Assembly (NCBI RefSeq): GCF_022346945.1
Contig: NZ_JAKRNI010000002.1
Location: 1-64,000, forward strand
Source: Microbacterium sp. ACRRU
GTDB taxonomy: Bacteria; Actinomycetota; Actinomycetes; Actinomycetales; Microbacteriaceae
DNA: 64,000 bases
Direction of reading: 5' to 3'
The position numbers were made by a program, and so were the translations under genes. Positions 1-10,931 of the stretch are shown here, piece after piece (positions within the stretch are counted from its first letter, which is position 1; each line of letters opens with the position of its first letter). The notes beneath the pieces were generated by a model that was given only the letters and a program-made list of their open reading frames with translations, was not told the DNA's origin and searched no databases.

Positions 1-922
1 CGGGGTCGGTGGGGGTGTAGGGGCCGTCTTTGGTGCCGTCGAAGACGTAGTCGCTGGAGATGTGGACGAGGGTGATGCCGTTTTCGGTGGCGATGCGGGC
101 GAGGTGGGCGACGGCGGTGACGTTCGCGGCCCAGGCGTCGTGCCGGCCTTGGGGTGTTTCGGCGGTGTCGACTTTGGTGTAGGCGGCGGCGTTGATGATG
201 GTGGCGTAGTCGCGCCAGCGGCGGGCGGTGGACAGGTCGGGGGAGGTCAGGTCGAGGGTGTCGCGGGTGGTGTATTCGATCCCGGGGTGTTCACCGAATT
301 CTGCGCGGAGGGCGCGGCCGAGTTGTCCGTTCGCGCCGGTGACGAGGATCTTTTTCGGCGGCATGGGGACCACTTCGGCCAGGCGGGGGTGGTTCTTGTC
401 CTTCTCGCTGATTTGGACGGTGTCGAGGGGGATGGGCCAGTTGATGGCGGCGGTTTCGTCGGCGAGGTTGAGGAAGGTGTAGGTCGCGGTGGGGGACCAG
501 TGGTCGTTGACGAGGTAGGTGTAGGCGGTGTCGGGTTCGAGGGTTTGGTAGGAGTTGCCGACGCCGCGGGGCACGAAGATCGCGGTGGAGGGGTCGAGTT
601 CGGTGGTGTAGACCGCGCCGAAGGTGTCGCCTTCGCGCAGGTCGACCCAGGCGCCGAAGATGCGGCCGGTGGCGACGGAGACGTATTTGTCCCAGGGTTC
701 GGCGTGGATGCCGCGGGTGGTGCCGACGGCGTCGTTGAAGGAGATGTTGTTTTGCACCGGCCCGAAATCGGGTAGGTCGATCCCGGCCGCGGTCATCTTC
801 TCCCGCTGCCAGTTCTCCTTGAACCAGCCGCGGGAATCCCCGTGCACGGGCAGGTCGAGCACGATCAGCCCCGGGATGGGGGTGGTGCGCACGGACAGGG
901 GTTTACCGAATTCGGTGGACAT
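1..922 (-). CDS. rmlCD: Bifunctional dTDP-4-dehydrorhamnose 3,5-epimerase / reductase (RmlC-RmlD fusion), 3' end missing
   Basis: The first ~200 residues are an RmlC-type cupin epimerase (HGDSRGWFKENW, later RGIHAEPWDKYVSVATGR). It runs in frame into an RmlD-type short-chain dehydrogenase that opens with the nucleotide-binding motif ILVTGANGQLG and contains the SSDYVFDG segment. By family knowledge the two halves catalyse the last two steps of dTDP-L-rhamnose synthesis in the cytoplasm. The ATG at 920-922 lies five bases after the rfbB stop, so both are one minus-strand operon. The gene runs off the left edge, so the C-terminal part of the reductase is not seen. Fusion of the two enzymes is common in Microbacteriaceae, as I recall. 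Confidence 0.93.
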   Translation of the reverse strand, partial: MSTEFGKPLSVRTTPIPGLIVLDLPVHGDSRGWFKENWQREKMTAAGIDLPDFGPVQNNISFNDAVGTTRGIHAEPWDKYVSVATGRIFGAWVDLREGDTFGAVYTTELDPSTAIFVPRGVGNSYQTLEPDTAYTYLVNDHWSPTATYTFLNLADETAAINWPIPLDTVQISEKDKNHPRLAEVVPMPPKKILVTGANGQLGRALRAEFGEHPGIEYTTRDTLDLTSPDLSTARRWRDYATIINAAAYTKVDTAETPQGRHDAWAANVTAVAHLARIATENGITLVHISSDYVFDGTKDGPYTPTDP

Positions 923-927
923 GCCGG

Positions 928-1935
<1,008 letters not shown>

Positions 1936-2041
1936 TGGGGGGACATTACGGGCGTTCGAACACGAGGTTTCGCCGGGACGAAGTTTCCCGGGGATACTCG
2001 ACGTTCACGCTTTTCGTTTGGGACTGTGGGTGCATATCGGT

Positions 2042-2047
2042 CAAGAT
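2042..2047 (+). promoter_or_regulatory. Possible -10 box of a leaderless promoter for rfbA
   Basis: CAAGAT is followed by six bases and the canonical rfbA ATG. It departs from TANNNT at the first base, so the call is weaker than for rfbB. The same CAAGNT-N6-ATG arrangement occurs before the XRE gene at 56742. Confidence 0.4.
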
Positions 2048-2053
2048 GACCGC

Positions 2054-2914
2054 ATGCGCGGAATCATCTTGGCGGGCGGCACTGGCTCCCGACTGCATCC
2101 CATCACCTTGGGGGTCTCGAAGCAGCTTGTCCCGGTGTACGACAAGCCGATGATCTACTACCCGCTGTCGACGCTGATCCTCGCCGGCATCCGCGACATC
2201 CTCATCATCACCACCCCGCAGGACTCCGAGCAGTTCCAACGCCTCCTCGGGGACGGATCCCGCTTCGGCATCTCCCTCACCTACAAGGTCCAACCCTCGC
2301 CCGACGGGCTCGCCCAAGCCTTCCTCCTCGGCGAAGAGCACATCGGCACCGACTCCGTCGCCCTCGTTCTCGGAGACAACATCTTCTACGGTCAGGGCAT
2401 GGGCACCCGCCTGCGCCAGTACACCGACCTCGACGGCGGTGTCGTCTTCGGCTACCAGGTCGCCGACCCCACCGCGTACGGTGTCGTCGAGTTCGACGCC
2501 GACGGTCGCGTCATCTCCCTCGAAGAGAAGCCCGAACACCCCAAGAGCTCTTTCGCCGTCCCGGGCCTGTACTTCTACGACAACGACGTGATCGACATCG
2601 CCCGCTCCCTGAAACCATCCCCGCGCGGCGAACTGGAGATCACCGACGTCAACCGCACCTACCTCGAACAAGGTCGCCTCCGCGTCGAACTCCTCCCGCG
2701 TGGCACCGCGTGGCTGGACACCGGAACCTTCGACTCCCTCAGCGAAGCCACCGAATTCGTCCGCACCGTCGAGAAGCGCCAAGGCCTGTCCATCGGCTGC
2801 CCCGAAGAAGTCGCCTGGCGCATGGGCTTCCTCACCGATGATGAGCTCCGCCAACGCGCTGAGCCCCTCGTGAAGAGCGGGTACGGCAGGTACCTCCTCG
2901 GCTTGATCAGCTGA
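2054..2914 (+). CDS. rfbA: Glucose-1-phosphate thymidylyltransferase
   Basis: The 286-residue protein starts [16 protein letters not shown], the signature of the sugar nucleotidyltransferase fold, and contains [14 protein letters not shown] and the [16 protein letters not shown] segment. It makes dTDP-glucose from dTTP and glucose-1-phosphate, the first rhamnose step. I chose the internal ATG at 2054 over the upstream extension because the family begins exactly at this motif. It is transcribed away from rfbB, giving a complete rml set once the fused rmlCD gene is counted. Confidence 0.96.
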   Translation: MRGIILAGGTGSRLHPITLGVSKQLVPVYDKPMIYYPLSTLILAGIRDILIITTPQDSEQFQRLLGDGSRFGISLTYKVQPSPDGLAQAFLLGEEHIGTDSVALVLGDNIFYGQGMGTRLRQYTDLDGGVVFGYQVADPTAYGVVEFDADGRVISLEEKPEHPKSSFAVPGLYFYDNDVIDIARSLKPSPRGELEITDVNRTYLEQGRLRVELLPRGTAWLDTGTFDSLSEATEFVRTVEKRQGLSIGCPEEVAWRMGFLTDDELRQRAEPLVKSGYGRYLLGLIS

Positions 2915-3081
2915 GGGCAGCCTCCGAGGAGCCGAAATGGCCGTGCGGGCGTCCGCATCAACGCAGGCGGCCGCACGAGTCCCAGCAAACACACCCCTCC
3001 CGCTCTTCCTCCGCCCCGTCGGACCCGGCCACAATGAACCCACGCCCGCCCCGGTCGGGCATGAGACGAAGGAGAACCGTC

Positions 3082-3297
3082 ATGGGAGTCGACGACATCA
3101 TCAACAAGGGCAAGCAGATGCTCGATCAGAACCGCGACAAGATCGAAGAGGCGCTCAAGAGCGAGAAGGCCGAGGAGGTCAGCGACAAGATCCTCAGCGG
3201 CGCGGCCGACGCCATCAAGAAGGTCGTCCCCGCCGAGCACCACGCCAAGGTCGACGAGGTGCGCGACAACGTCGACAAGAACATCGGCAACGCCTGA
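3082..3297 (+). CDS. Small MT0933/Rv0909-like protein
   Basis: This 71-residue charged, helical protein begins MGVDDIINKGKQMLDQNRDK and continues with KVVPAEHHAKVDEVRDNVDK. It matches the MT0933-like antitoxin family of actinobacteria, small soluble proteins named after a mycobacterial toxin-antitoxin pair. No toxin gene lies beside it, so a toxin-antitoxin role is not supported here. The ATG at 3082 has a clear Shine-Dalgarno (AAGGAG) just upstream, which is why I do not use the in-frame ATG at 3034. Confidence 0.75.
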   Translation: MGVDDIINKGKQMLDQNRDKIEEALKSEKAEEVSDKILSGAADAIKKVVPAEHHAKVDEVRDNVDKNIGNA

Positions 3298-3311
3298 TCC
3301 GTACTCGCTTC

Positions 3312-3346
3312 ACGGCGCCGTCCCCGGGAATCGGGGGCGGCGCCGT
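3312..3346 (+). terminator. Intrinsic terminator after the MT0933-like gene
   Basis: A GC-rich inverted repeat (ACGGCGCCG and CGGCGCCGT outer arms with inner CCCCG/CGGGG) is followed by a short T-containing stretch, 15 bases after the stop codon. Confidence 0.7.
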
Positions 3347-3397
3347 CGTGTTGTGCGGGGGAGGGCTGAGGATATGCCGCACGCGACACGCCCGGGT

Positions 3398-3426
3398 TTG
3401 CGACACGCCCGAGCGGCCCGTAGACT
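3398..3426 (+). promoter_or_regulatory. Promoter of the S10 ribosomal operon
   Basis: TTGCGA at 3398-3403 and TAGACT at 3421-3426 are separated by exactly 17 bases, close to the sigma-A consensus. It is the best promoter in the 438-base gap ahead of rpsJ. Confidence 0.7.
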
Positions 3427-3432
3427 ATCCAG

Positions 3433-3734
3433 GTTCCACATTCCGGCGTGCGCTGAGCGCGCCAGGATCACTGCCAGGGCAGTGCACAGGCGGCGCGTGA
3501 GCGCAGGGTCCTGGGCCGCGGGCAGCAGAACACCACACCGAACCCCCTCATCCTTCACGGGAATCGCACGCGTGCGTGCAAGGGGCGGGCCGGATGCCAT
3601 GGCATCCGGTTTGACAGCTGAACAGCGGTGCAGCATCTCTCGCGCAAGCGAGGGGAAGTGCCAGGGCGCGAGAGCGCCACCGTGCGTCCGATGCCCTTGG
3701 TCGGGTAAGACGCGAGAAAGAGAGTGAGCAGACA
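3433..3734 (+). promoter_or_regulatory. About 300-nt leader of the S10 operon
   Basis: If transcription begins just after the TAGACT box, about 300 bases are untranslated before rpsJ. The leader contains a perfect 20-base palindrome, CCGGATGCCATGGCATCCGG, at 3590-3609. A perfect TTGACA follows at 3611-3616 but has no convincing -10 partner, and a smaller hairpin (CTCGCGCAAGCGAG) lies at about 3646. Leaders of this operon bind L4 in gamma-proteobacteria; whether this one is regulatory is inference. Confidence 0.5.
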
Positions 3735-4043
3735 ATGGCGGGACAGAAGATCCGCATTCGCCTGAAGTCGTACGACCACGCCGGACTGGACTCGTCCGCG
3801 CGCAAGATCGTCGACACCGTGACCCGTGCCGGCGCCACCGTGGTGGGCCCGGTTCCCCTCCCGACCGAGAAGAACGTCGTGTGCGTCATCCGGTCGCCCC
3901 ACAAGTACAAGGACAGCCGCGAGCACTTCGAGATGCGCACCCACAAGCGCCTCATCGACATCATCGACCCGACGCCCAAGGCCGTCGACTCGCTGATGCG
4001 TCTCGACCTCCCGGCCGATGTCAACATCGAGATCAAGCTCTGA
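3735..4043 (+). CDS. rpsJ: 30S ribosomal protein S10
   Basis: The 102-residue protein [20 protein letters not shown] carries the conserved [20 protein letters not shown] loop and the THKRLIDI segment, and has full S10 length. It sits in the 30S head and also pairs with NusB in antitermination by family knowledge. It is the first gene of the S10 operon, behind a long leader, and is followed after 8 bases by rplC. Confidence 0.98.
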   Translation: MAGQKIRIRLKSYDHAGLDSSARKIVDTVTRAGATVVGPVPLPTEKNVVCVIRSPHKYKDSREHFEMRTHKRLIDIIDPTPKAVDSLMRLDLPADVNIEIKL

Positions 4044-4051
4044 GGTTCGAC

Positions 4052-4711
4052 ATGGCTGACATCAACTCCAAGATCTCCAAGGGCCTCCTCGGCACCAAGC
4101 TCGGCATGACCCAGGTGTGGGACGAGAACGGCAAGCTCGTTCCCGTCACCGTCATCGAGGTCGCGCCCAACGTCGTGACCCAGCTCCGCTCGGTCGAGAA
4201 AGACGGCTACAACGCCGTTCAGATCGGCTACGGCCAGATCGACCCCCGCAAGGTGAACAAGCCCCTGTCGGCTCACTTCGAGGCCGCGGGCGTCACGCCG
4301 CGTCGTCACCTCACCGAGGTTCGCACCGCGGATGCCGCTGACTACTCACTCGGTCAGGAGCTCACCGTGGACGGCCTGTTCGAGGCCGGCCAGCTGGTCG
4401 ACGTCGTCGGCACCAGCAAGGGCAAGGGCACCGCCGGTGTCATGAAGCGTCACAACTTCAAGGGTGTCTCCGCTTCGCACGGTGCGCACCGCAACCACCG
4501 CAAGCCCGGTTCGATCGGCGCCTCGTCGACCCCGAGCCGCGTCTTCAAGGGCATGCGCATGGCCGGCCGTATGGGTGGCGAGCGCGTGACCGTCCTCAAC
4601 CTCACGGTGCACGCCGTCGACGCCGAGAAGGGTCTGCTGCTCGTCAAGGGCGCCGTCCCCGGCGCGCGCGGTCGCATCGTCTACGTCCGCAACGCAGTGA
4701 AGGGTGCCTGA
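4052..4711 (+). CDS. rplC: 50S ribosomal protein L3
   Basis: The 219-residue protein contains [17 protein letters not shown] near the N-terminus and the conserved [12 protein letters not shown] and [16 protein letters not shown] stretches typical of bacterial L3. It is an early assembly protein near the peptidyl-transferase centre. I use the ATG at 4052 ([11 protein letters not shown]) because it follows rpsJ by 8 bases and matches actinobacterial L3 starts; the upstream in-frame extension lies inside rpsJ. rplD begins five bases later. Confidence 0.97.
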   Translation: MADINSKISKGLLGTKLGMTQVWDENGKLVPVTVIEVAPNVVTQLRSVEKDGYNAVQIGYGQIDPRKVNKPLSAHFEAAGVTPRRHLTEVRTADAADYSLGQELTVDGLFEAGQLVDVVGTSKGKGTAGVMKRHNFKGVSASHGAHRNHRKPGSIGASSTPSRVFKGMRMAGRMGGERVTVLNLTVHAVDAEKGLLLVKGAVPGARGRIVYVRNAVKGA

Positions 4712-4715
4712 TCTC

Positions 4716-5378
4716 ATGGCTGACTCGACTCTCGCGCTCGACGTTCGCAAGTCCGACGGCAAGAAGGCCGGCTCCGTGGAGCTGCCCGCCGCGATCTTCG
4801 ACGTCAAGACGAACATCCCGCTGATCCACCAGGTCGTCGTCGCCCAGCGCGCCGCCGCCCGCCAGGGCACGCACTCGACCAAGCGTCGTGGCGAGGTCTC
4901 CGGTGCCGGCCGCAAGCCCTTCAAGCAGAAGGGCACGGGTAACGCCCGTCAGGGCTCGATCCGCGCGCCGCACATGACCGGCGGTGGCATCGTCCACGGG
5001 CCCAAGCCCCGTGACTACGGCCAGCGCACCCCCAAGAAGATGATCGCCGCCGCCCTGCTGGGTGCGCTGAGCGACCGCGTCCGCGGTGAGCGCCTCCACG
5101 TCGTGGAGTCGTTCGGCATCGAGGGCACCCCGTCCACCAAGGCCGCCGCCTCGGTGCTGTCGGGTCTGGGCGCCGTCAAGAACGTCCTGGTCGTCATCGA
5201 CCGCGACGACGAGGTGACCGTCAAGAGCGTGCGCAACCTCGCGTACGTCCACGTGCTGACCTACGGCCAGCTGAACGCCTACGACGTGCTCGTCTCCGAC
5301 GACATCGTCTTCACCAAGGCCGCCTACGACGCGTTCGTCGCGTCGAAGTCCGGCGCCACCGAGGAGGTCTCGGCATGA
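4716..5378 (+). CDS. rplD: 50S ribosomal protein L4
   Basis: The 220-residue protein has the L4 signatures [28 protein letters not shown] and [12 protein letters not shown], the latter in the extended loop that reaches the exit tunnel. I prefer the ATG at 4716 over the GTG at 4704, which overlaps rplC. Its stop overlaps the rplW start (ATGA), implying translational coupling. L4 can also be a feedback repressor of this operon in other bacteria. Confidence 0.97.
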   Translation: MADSTLALDVRKSDGKKAGSVELPAAIFDVKTNIPLIHQVVVAQRAAARQGTHSTKRRGEVSGAGRKPFKQKGTGNARQGSIRAPHMTGGGIVHGPKPRDYGQRTPKKMIAAALLGALSDRVRGERLHVVESFGIEGTPSTKAAASVLSGLGAVKNVLVVIDRDDEVTVKSVRNLAYVHVLTYGQLNAYDVLVSDDIVFTKAAYDAFVASKSGATEEVSA

Positions 5379-5674
5379 CCGCCGTCAACAAGGACCCGCG
5401 CGACATCATCCTGAAGCCGGTCGTCTCCGAGAAGAGCTACTCGCTCATCGACGAGGGCAAGTACACGTTCCTCGTGGACCCCCGCGCCTCCAAGACCGAG
5501 ATCAAGCTCGCGATCGAGAAGATCTTCGGCGTCAAGGTGGCCTCGGTCAACACGATCAACCGCGTGGGCAAGGCCCGTCGCACCCGCTTCGGCATCGGCA
5601 AGCGCAAGGACACCAAGCGCGCGATCGTCAGCCTCAAGTCGGGCACCATCGACATCTTCACGGCAGTCGGCTGA
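5375..5674 (+). CDS. rplW: 50S ribosomal protein L23
   Basis: The 99-residue protein has the L23 features [17 protein letters not shown] and [28 protein letters not shown]. It lies at the tunnel exit and is a docking site for SRP and trigger factor in known ribosomes. It starts inside the rplD stop codon, and rplB follows 24 bases later behind a Shine-Dalgarno-like AGAGGACAAG. Confidence 0.97.
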   Translation: MTAVNKDPRDIILKPVVSEKSYSLIDEGKYTFLVDPRASKTEIKLAIEKIFGVKVASVNTINRVGKARRTRFGIGKRKDTKRAIVSLKSGTIDIFTAVG

Positions 5675-5698
5675 CGGTCGGGATAGAGGACAAGAACA

Positions 5699-6538
<840 letters not shown>

Positions 6539-6550
6539 GAGTAGAGGAAG

Positions 6551-6832
6551 ATGCCTCGCAGCCTTAAGAAGGGCCCCTTCGTCGACGAGCACCTGCTTCG
6601 CAAGGTCGTCTCGCAGAACGAAGCCGGCACCAAGAACGTCATCAAGACCTGGTCGCGCCGTTCGATGATCATCCCCGCCATGCTGGGACACACCATCGCC
6701 GTGCACGACGGTCGCAAGCACATCCCCGTGTTCGTGACCGAGACCATGGTCGGCCACAAGCTGGGCGAGTTCTCGCCCACCCGCACCTTCCGCGGCCACG
6801 TGAAGGACGACAAGAAGGGCCGCCGCCGCTGA
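6551..6832 (+). CDS. rpsS: 30S ribosomal protein S19
   Basis: The 93-residue protein opens [16 protein letters not shown] and includes [22 protein letters not shown] and [15 protein letters not shown], all S19 signatures. It resides in the 30S head near S13. An AGAGGAAG Shine-Dalgarno stands right before the ATG. Confidence 0.98.
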   Translation: MPRSLKKGPFVDEHLLRKVVSQNEAGTKNVIKTWSRRSMIIPAMLGHTIAVHDGRKHIPVFVTETMVGHKLGEFSPTRTFRGHVKDDKKGRRR

Positions 6833-6857
6833 CGCGGGGGCGCAAGAGGAGAGAGAA

Positions 6858-7256
6858 ATGGTGGAGTCCATCGCACGCGTGCGACACATCCGCGTGACCC
6901 CTCAGAAGGCTCGTCGTGTCGTCGCTCTCATCAAGGGCAAGCAGGCCGAAGAGGCCCTCGCGATCCTGAAGTTCGCGCCGCAGGGCGCGAGCGAGCCGAT
7001 CTACAAGCTCGTCGCCTCGGCGATCGCGAACGCTCGCGTCACCGCCGACAAGACGAACGAGTACCTGGATGACGCCGACCTGTACGTGAAGAACGCGTAC
7101 GTCGACGAGGGCACGACGCTCAAGCGTTTCCAGCCCCGCGCACAGGGTCGCGCCTTCCAGATCAAGAAGCGCACGAGCCACATCACGGTCGTGCTCGCGA
7201 CGCCGGAAGACGCTGCTGCGGCCCCGGCTCGCGCCAACAAGAAGGCGAGCAAGTAA
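6858..7256 (+). CDS. rplV: 50S ribosomal protein L22
   Basis: The 132-residue protein contains [29 protein letters not shown] and the beta-hairpin region [23 protein letters not shown], which lines the exit tunnel and is the site of macrolide-resistance changes in other bacteria. It carries an Ala/Lys-rich tail of about 20 residues beyond the usual ~110. Its stop overlaps the rpsC start as TAATG. Confidence 0.98.
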   Translation: MVESIARVRHIRVTPQKARRVVALIKGKQAEEALAILKFAPQGASEPIYKLVASAIANARVTADKTNEYLDDADLYVKNAYVDEGTTLKRFQPRAQGRAFQIKKRTSHITVVLATPEDAAAAPARANKKASK

Positions 7257-8014
7257 TGGGACAGAAGGTCAACCCGTACGGCTTCCGCCTCGGCATCACC
7301 ACCGACCACGTGTCGCGGTGGTTCTCCGACTCGACGAAGCCCGGACAGCGCTACGCCGACTACCTCGCCGAGGACATCAAGATCCGTCGCCTGCTGACCA
7401 CCTCGCTCGACCGCGCGGGCGTCAGCAACATCGAGATCGAGCGCACGCGTGACCGCGTCCGCGTCGACATCCACACCGCCCGCCCGGGCATCGTGATCGG
7501 TCGCCGCGGCGCCGAGGCCGAGCGCATCCGTGCCGACCTCGAGAAGCTCACCGGCAAGCAGATCCAGCTGAACATCCTCGAGGTCAAGAACCCCGAGGCC
7601 GACGCTCAGCTGGTCGCCCAGGGTGTCGCCGAGCAGCTCTCCGCCCGTGTGGCCTTCCGCCGCGCGATGCGCAAGGGCCTGCAGGGCGCGCAGCGTGCCG
7701 GCGCCAAGGGTGTCCGCATCCAGGTGTCGGGCCGCCTCGGCGGCGCCGAGATGAGCCGCTCCGAGTTCTACCGCGAAGGCCGTGTGCCCCTGCACACCCT
7801 GCGCGCGAACATCGACTACGGCTTCTACGAGGCCAAGACGACCTTCGGCCGCATCGGCGTGAAGGTCTGGATCTACAAGGGCGACCTCACGAACAAGGAG
7901 CTCGCCCGCGAGCAGGCCAACGCCCCGAAGTCGCGCGGTCGTGACGACCGTGGCGGCGACCGTCGTCGTGGCCCTCGCAATGAGGCCCCCGTGGCAGAAG
8001 GAGCGTCGGCGTAA
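7256..8014 (+). CDS. rpsC: 30S ribosomal protein S3
   Basis: The 252-residue protein begins [14 protein letters not shown] and holds a KH domain with the [15 protein letters not shown] loop and the C-terminal segment [20 protein letters not shown] [21 protein letters not shown]. It forms part of the mRNA entry tunnel. A basic, disordered tail of about 35 residues ([18 protein letters not shown]) extends beyond the core. It is coupled by TAATG overlaps to both rplV and rplP. Confidence 0.98.
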   Translation: MGQKVNPYGFRLGITTDHVSRWFSDSTKPGQRYADYLAEDIKIRRLLTTSLDRAGVSNIEIERTRDRVRVDIHTARPGIVIGRRGAEAERIRADLEKLTGKQIQLNILEVKNPEADAQLVAQGVAEQLSARVAFRRAMRKGLQGAQRAGAKGVRIQVSGRLGGAEMSRSEFYREGRVPLHTLRANIDYGFYEAKTTFGRIGVKVWIYKGDLTNKELAREQANAPKSRGRDDRGGDRRRGPRNEAPVAEGASA

Positions 8015-8433
8015 TGCTCATCCCCCGCAAGGTCAAGTACCGCAAGCAGCACCACCCCGGCCGCTCGGGCCAGGCCACCGGTGGCACCCAGGTGTCGTTC
8101 GGTGAGTTCGGCATCCAGGCCCTCACCCCCGCCTACGTGACCAACCGTCAGATCGAGTCCGCTCGTATCGCCATGACGCGTCACATCAAGCGTGGTGGAA
8201 AGGTGTGGATCAACATCTACCCCGACCGTCCCCTCACCAAGAAGCCCGCCGAAACCCGCATGGGTTCCGGTAAGGGTTCCCCCGAGTGGTGGGTCGCAAA
8301 CGTCAAGCCGGGTCGCGTCCTCTTCGAGGTCGCCGGTGTCAACGAGCAGCTCGCTCGTGAAGCACTGACCCGTGCCATCCACAAGCTGCCGCTCAAGGCA
8401 CGCATCATCAAGCGCGAGGAGGGCGACGCGTAA
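8014..8433 (+). CDS. rplP: 50S ribosomal protein L16
   Basis: The 139-residue protein begins [19 protein letters not shown] and carries the [22 protein letters not shown] block of L16, a late-assembly protein at the A-site side of the central protuberance. Length is normal for the family. The stop overlaps the rpmC start as TAATG. Confidence 0.98.
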   Translation: MLIPRKVKYRKQHHPGRSGQATGGTQVSFGEFGIQALTPAYVTNRQIESARIAMTRHIKRGGKVWINIYPDRPLTKKPAETRMGSGKGSPEWWVANVKPGRVLFEVAGVNEQLAREALTRAIHKLPLKARIIKREEGDA

Positions 8434-8744
8434 TGGCGATCGGCACCAAGCAGCTCGCCCCGAGCGAGCTCGACACGTTCGAAGACCAGCGCCTCGTCGA
8501 GGAGCTGCGCAAGGCCAAGGAAGAGCTGTTCAACCTGCGCTTCCAGTCGGCCACCGGCCAGCTCGAGAGCCACGGCCGCATCCGCGCCGTCAAGCGTGAC
8601 ATCGCGCGGCTGTACACCGTGATCCGCGAGCGCGAGCTCGGCATCCGCGCCACGCCGGCCCCGGTCGAGGCGACGAAGGCGAAGAAGAGCAAGGCGAAGA
8701 AGGCGGATGCCGCTGACGACGCCGCGAAGGAAGAGGCGGAGTAA
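8433..8744 (+). CDS. rpmC: 50S ribosomal protein L29, C-terminally extended
   Basis: Residues ~10-70 form the L29 core ([30 protein letters not shown], then [22 protein letters not shown]). The protein is 103 residues, while L29 is usually about 65. The extra part is an Ala/Lys tail ([22 protein letters not shown]) that is probably disordered. It is coupled by TAATG to rplP and to rpsQ. Confidence 0.96.
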   Translation: MAIGTKQLAPSELDTFEDQRLVEELRKAKEELFNLRFQSATGQLESHGRIRAVKRDIARLYTVIRERELGIRATPAPVEATKAKKSKAKKADAADDAAKEEAE

Positions 8745-9076
8745 TGGCTACCGCGAAGAAGGCAGAGGCCGAGGCGCAGGTCGCCGGCCACGAGCACGCC
8801 GCCAACGACGTGCGCGACGAGAACGCCCGCGGTTACCGCAAGGCGCGTCGCGGCTACGTCGTCAGCGACAAGATGGACAAGACGATCGTCGTCGAGGTCG
8901 AAGACCGTGTGAAGCACCCGCTTTACGGCAAGGTCATCCGCCGCACGTCGAAGGTCAAGGCCCACGACGAGACGAACTCGGCCGGCATCGGCGACCTGGT
9001 CGTCATCAACGAGACCCGTCCGCTGAGCGCCACCAAGCGCTGGCGCCTGGTCGAGATCCTCGAGAAGGCCAAGTAA
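8744..9076 (+). CDS. rpsQ: 30S ribosomal protein S17, N-terminally extended
   Basis: The S17 core begins near residue 28 ([22 protein letters not shown]) and includes [19 protein letters not shown]. With 110 residues it is about 25 longer than typical S17, owing to an acidic Ala-rich N-terminus ([20 protein letters not shown]). The start overlaps the rpmC stop, which supports the long form. S17 is a primary 16S rRNA binder. Confidence 0.96.
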   Translation: MATAKKAEAEAQVAGHEHAANDVRDENARGYRKARRGYVVSDKMDKTIVVEVEDRVKHPLYGKVIRRTSKVKAHDETNSAGIGDLVVINETRPLSATKRWRLVEILEKAK

Positions 9077-9110
9077 GCCTCGCGGCTGCTTGGAACCCAA
9101 GGAGTAACAA

Positions 9111-9479
9111 GTGATTCAGAACGAATCCCGGCTGAAGGTCGCCGACAACACCGGCGCCAAGGAGCTGCTGACCATCCGTGTCCTCGGCGGCTCCAACCGC
9201 CGGTACGCGGGCCTGGGCGACGTCATCGTCGCCACGGTCAAGGACGCCATCCCCGGTGGAAACGTCAAGAAGGGCGACGTGGTCAAGGCCGTCGTCGTCC
9301 GTGTGGTCAAGCAGACCCGTCGTCCCGACGGCTCGTACATCAAGTTCGACGAGAACGCCGCCGTGATCCTGAAGAACGACGGGGAGCCCCGCGGCACCCG
9401 TATCTTCGGGCCGGTCGGTCGTGAGCTTCGCGACAAGAAGTTCATGAAGATCGTCTCGCTCGCCCCGGAGGTCATCTGA
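9111..9479 (+). CDS. rplN: 50S ribosomal protein L14
   Basis: The 122-residue protein starts at GTG ([20 protein letters not shown]) behind a perfect AAGGAG and contains the L14 blocks [27 protein letters not shown] and [14 protein letters not shown]. It lies at the subunit interface near the factor-binding region. rplX begins two bases after its stop. Confidence 0.98.
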   Translation: MIQNESRLKVADNTGAKELLTIRVLGGSNRRYAGLGDVIVATVKDAIPGGNVKKGDVVKAVVVRVVKQTRRPDGSYIKFDENAAVILKNDGEPRGTRIFGPVGRELRDKKFMKIVSLAPEVI

Positions 9480-9481
9480 TC

Positions 9482-9841
9482 ATGGCGAAGATCAAGAAGG
9501 GCGACCTGGTTCAGGTCATCTCGGGCGCCAAGCCCGAGCGCGGCGGAGACCGCGGCAAGCAGGGTAAGGTCCTCGAGGTCCTCACCGAGCAGAACCGCGT
9601 CATCGTCGAAGGCGTGAACTACGTCACCAAGCACAACCGCGTCGGCCAGTCCCAGCGCGGCACCAAGACCGGTGGCATCGAGACGTTCGAAGCCCCGATC
9701 CACATCTCCAACGTCGCGCTCGTCGACCCCTCGACCAAGAAGCCGACCCGCGTCGGCCACCGCGTCGAGGAGCAGGTCAAGGACGGCGTCAAGCGCACCG
9801 TCCGCGTGCGCTACGCGAAGAAGTCAGGCAAGGACCTCTGA
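9482..9841 (+). CDS. rplX: 50S ribosomal protein L24
   Basis: The 119-residue protein has the KOW motif near the N-terminus ([29 protein letters not shown]) and the [25 protein letters not shown] segment of bacterial L24, an assembly initiator for 50S. Length is slightly above the usual ~105. The rplE ATG follows two bases after the stop. Confidence 0.98.
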   Translation: MAKIKKGDLVQVISGAKPERGGDRGKQGKVLEVLTEQNRVIVEGVNYVTKHNRVGQSQRGTKTGGIETFEAPIHISNVALVDPSTKKPTRVGHRVEEQVKDGVKRTVRVRYAKKSGKDL

Positions 9842-9843
9842 AT

Positions 9844-10434
9844 ATGAGCACCGTGACTGCCGCGGAGGCTGGCAAGATCCAGCCCCGCCTGAAGCAGAAG
9901 TACAACACCGAGATCAAGAAGGCTCTGCAGGACGAGTTCGGCTACGCCAACGTCATGCAGATCCCCGGCCTGGTCAAGGTCGTCGTCAACACCGGTGTCG
10001 GCGAGGCTGCTCGCGACAGCAAGGTGATCGATGGTGCGGTCGACGACCTCACCAAGATCACCGGTCAGAAGCCCATCGTCACCAAGGCCCGCAAGTCCAT
10101 CGCGCAGTTCAAGCTGCGTGAGGGCCAGGCCATCGGTGCGCACGTCACCCTCCGCGGCGACCGTGCGTGGGAGTTCATCGACCGCCTCGTCAACCTCGCT
10201 CTGCCCCGCATCCGCGACTTCCGCGGTCTGTCGGCCAAGCAGTTCGACGGCCACGGCAACTACACCTTCGGTCTCCAGGAGCAGTCCGTGTTCCACGAGA
10301 TCGATCAGGACCGCATCGACCGCGTGCGTGGTTTCGACATCACGATCGTCACCACCGCCAAGACCGACGACGAAGGTCGCTCGCTGCTCCGCCAGCTCGG
10401 CTTCCCCTTCCAGTCGGGCGACGCTCAGGCCTGA
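9844..10434 (+). CDS. rplE: 50S ribosomal protein L5
   Basis: The 196-residue protein contains the L5 blocks [52 protein letters not shown] and [21 protein letters not shown]. It binds 5S rRNA and contacts the P-site tRNA. In most bacteria rpsN follows it; here a 92-base gap with a strong palindrome follows instead. Confidence 0.98.
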   Translation: MSTVTAAEAGKIQPRLKQKYNTEIKKALQDEFGYANVMQIPGLVKVVVNTGVGEAARDSKVIDGAVDDLTKITGQKPIVTKARKSIAQFKLREGQAIGAHVTLRGDRAWEFIDRLVNLALPRIRDFRGLSAKQFDGHGNYTFGLQEQSVFHEIDQDRIDRVRGFDITIVTTAKTDDEGRSLLRQLGFPFQSGDAQA

Positions 10435-10441
10435 GCCCCCG

Positions 10442-10463
10442 GGCCCCCGGGATCCCGGGGGCC
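10442..10463 (+). terminator. Perfect 22-base palindrome between rplE and rpsH (terminator or attenuator)
   Basis: Two 11-base arms (GGCCCCCGGGA and its complement) join without a loop base, eight bases after the rplE stop, followed by CTTTC. The short T run makes complete termination doubtful, so an attenuator or RNA-processing site is equally possible. It lies in the largest gap inside the spc operon. Confidence 0.55.
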
Positions 10464-10526
10464 TTTCATCGAAGGTCGCCTGTCGTGTAACGGCAGTCGA
10501 AACCTCATGATCGAAAGAAGCAACAC

Positions 10527-10925
10527 ATGACGATGACAGACCCGGTCGCAGACATGCTGACCCGTCTGCGCAACGCGAACTCGGCGCACCACGACTCCGT
10601 GTCGCTGCCGAGCTCGAAGCTCAAGACGCACATCGCCGAAATCCTCAAGCAGGAGGGTTACATCGCCGACTGGTCCGTTTCGGACGCCCGCGTCGGCCAG
10701 ACCCTCACCATGACGCTGAAGTACGGCCCGAACCGCGAGCGGTCGATCGCCGGCATCAAGCGCGTCTCCAAGCCCGGCCTCCGCGTGTACGCGAAGTCCA
10801 CCGAGGTCCCCACGGTCCTCGGCGGTCTGGGCGTGGCCATCCTGTCCACCTCCTCCGGTCTTCTCACCGACCGTCAGGCCGAGCAGAAGGGCGTCGGCGG
10901 GGAAGTCCTCGCCTACGTGTGGTGA
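10527..10925 (+). CDS. rpsH: 30S ribosomal protein S8
   Basis: The 132-residue protein starts [20 protein letters not shown] and ends with the S8 signature [25 protein letters not shown] followed by GGEVLAYVW. It is a primary 16S rRNA binder and the known feedback repressor of the spc operon in Escherichia coli. A Shine-Dalgarno (GAAAGAAG) precedes the ATG. rplF starts six bases after the stop. Confidence 0.98.
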   Translation: MTMTDPVADMLTRLRNANSAHHDSVSLPSSKLKTHIAEILKQEGYIADWSVSDARVGQTLTMTLKYGPNRERSIAGIKRVSKPGLRVYAKSTEVPTVLGGLGVAILSTSSGLLTDRQAEQKGVGGEVLAYVW

Positions 10926-10931
10926 TCTGAC

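Noticed and set aside
3082..3297. Toxin-antitoxin module around the MT0933-like gene
   Set aside because: No second gene of a pair lies next to it; upstream is rfbA and downstream is a terminator and the S10 leader.
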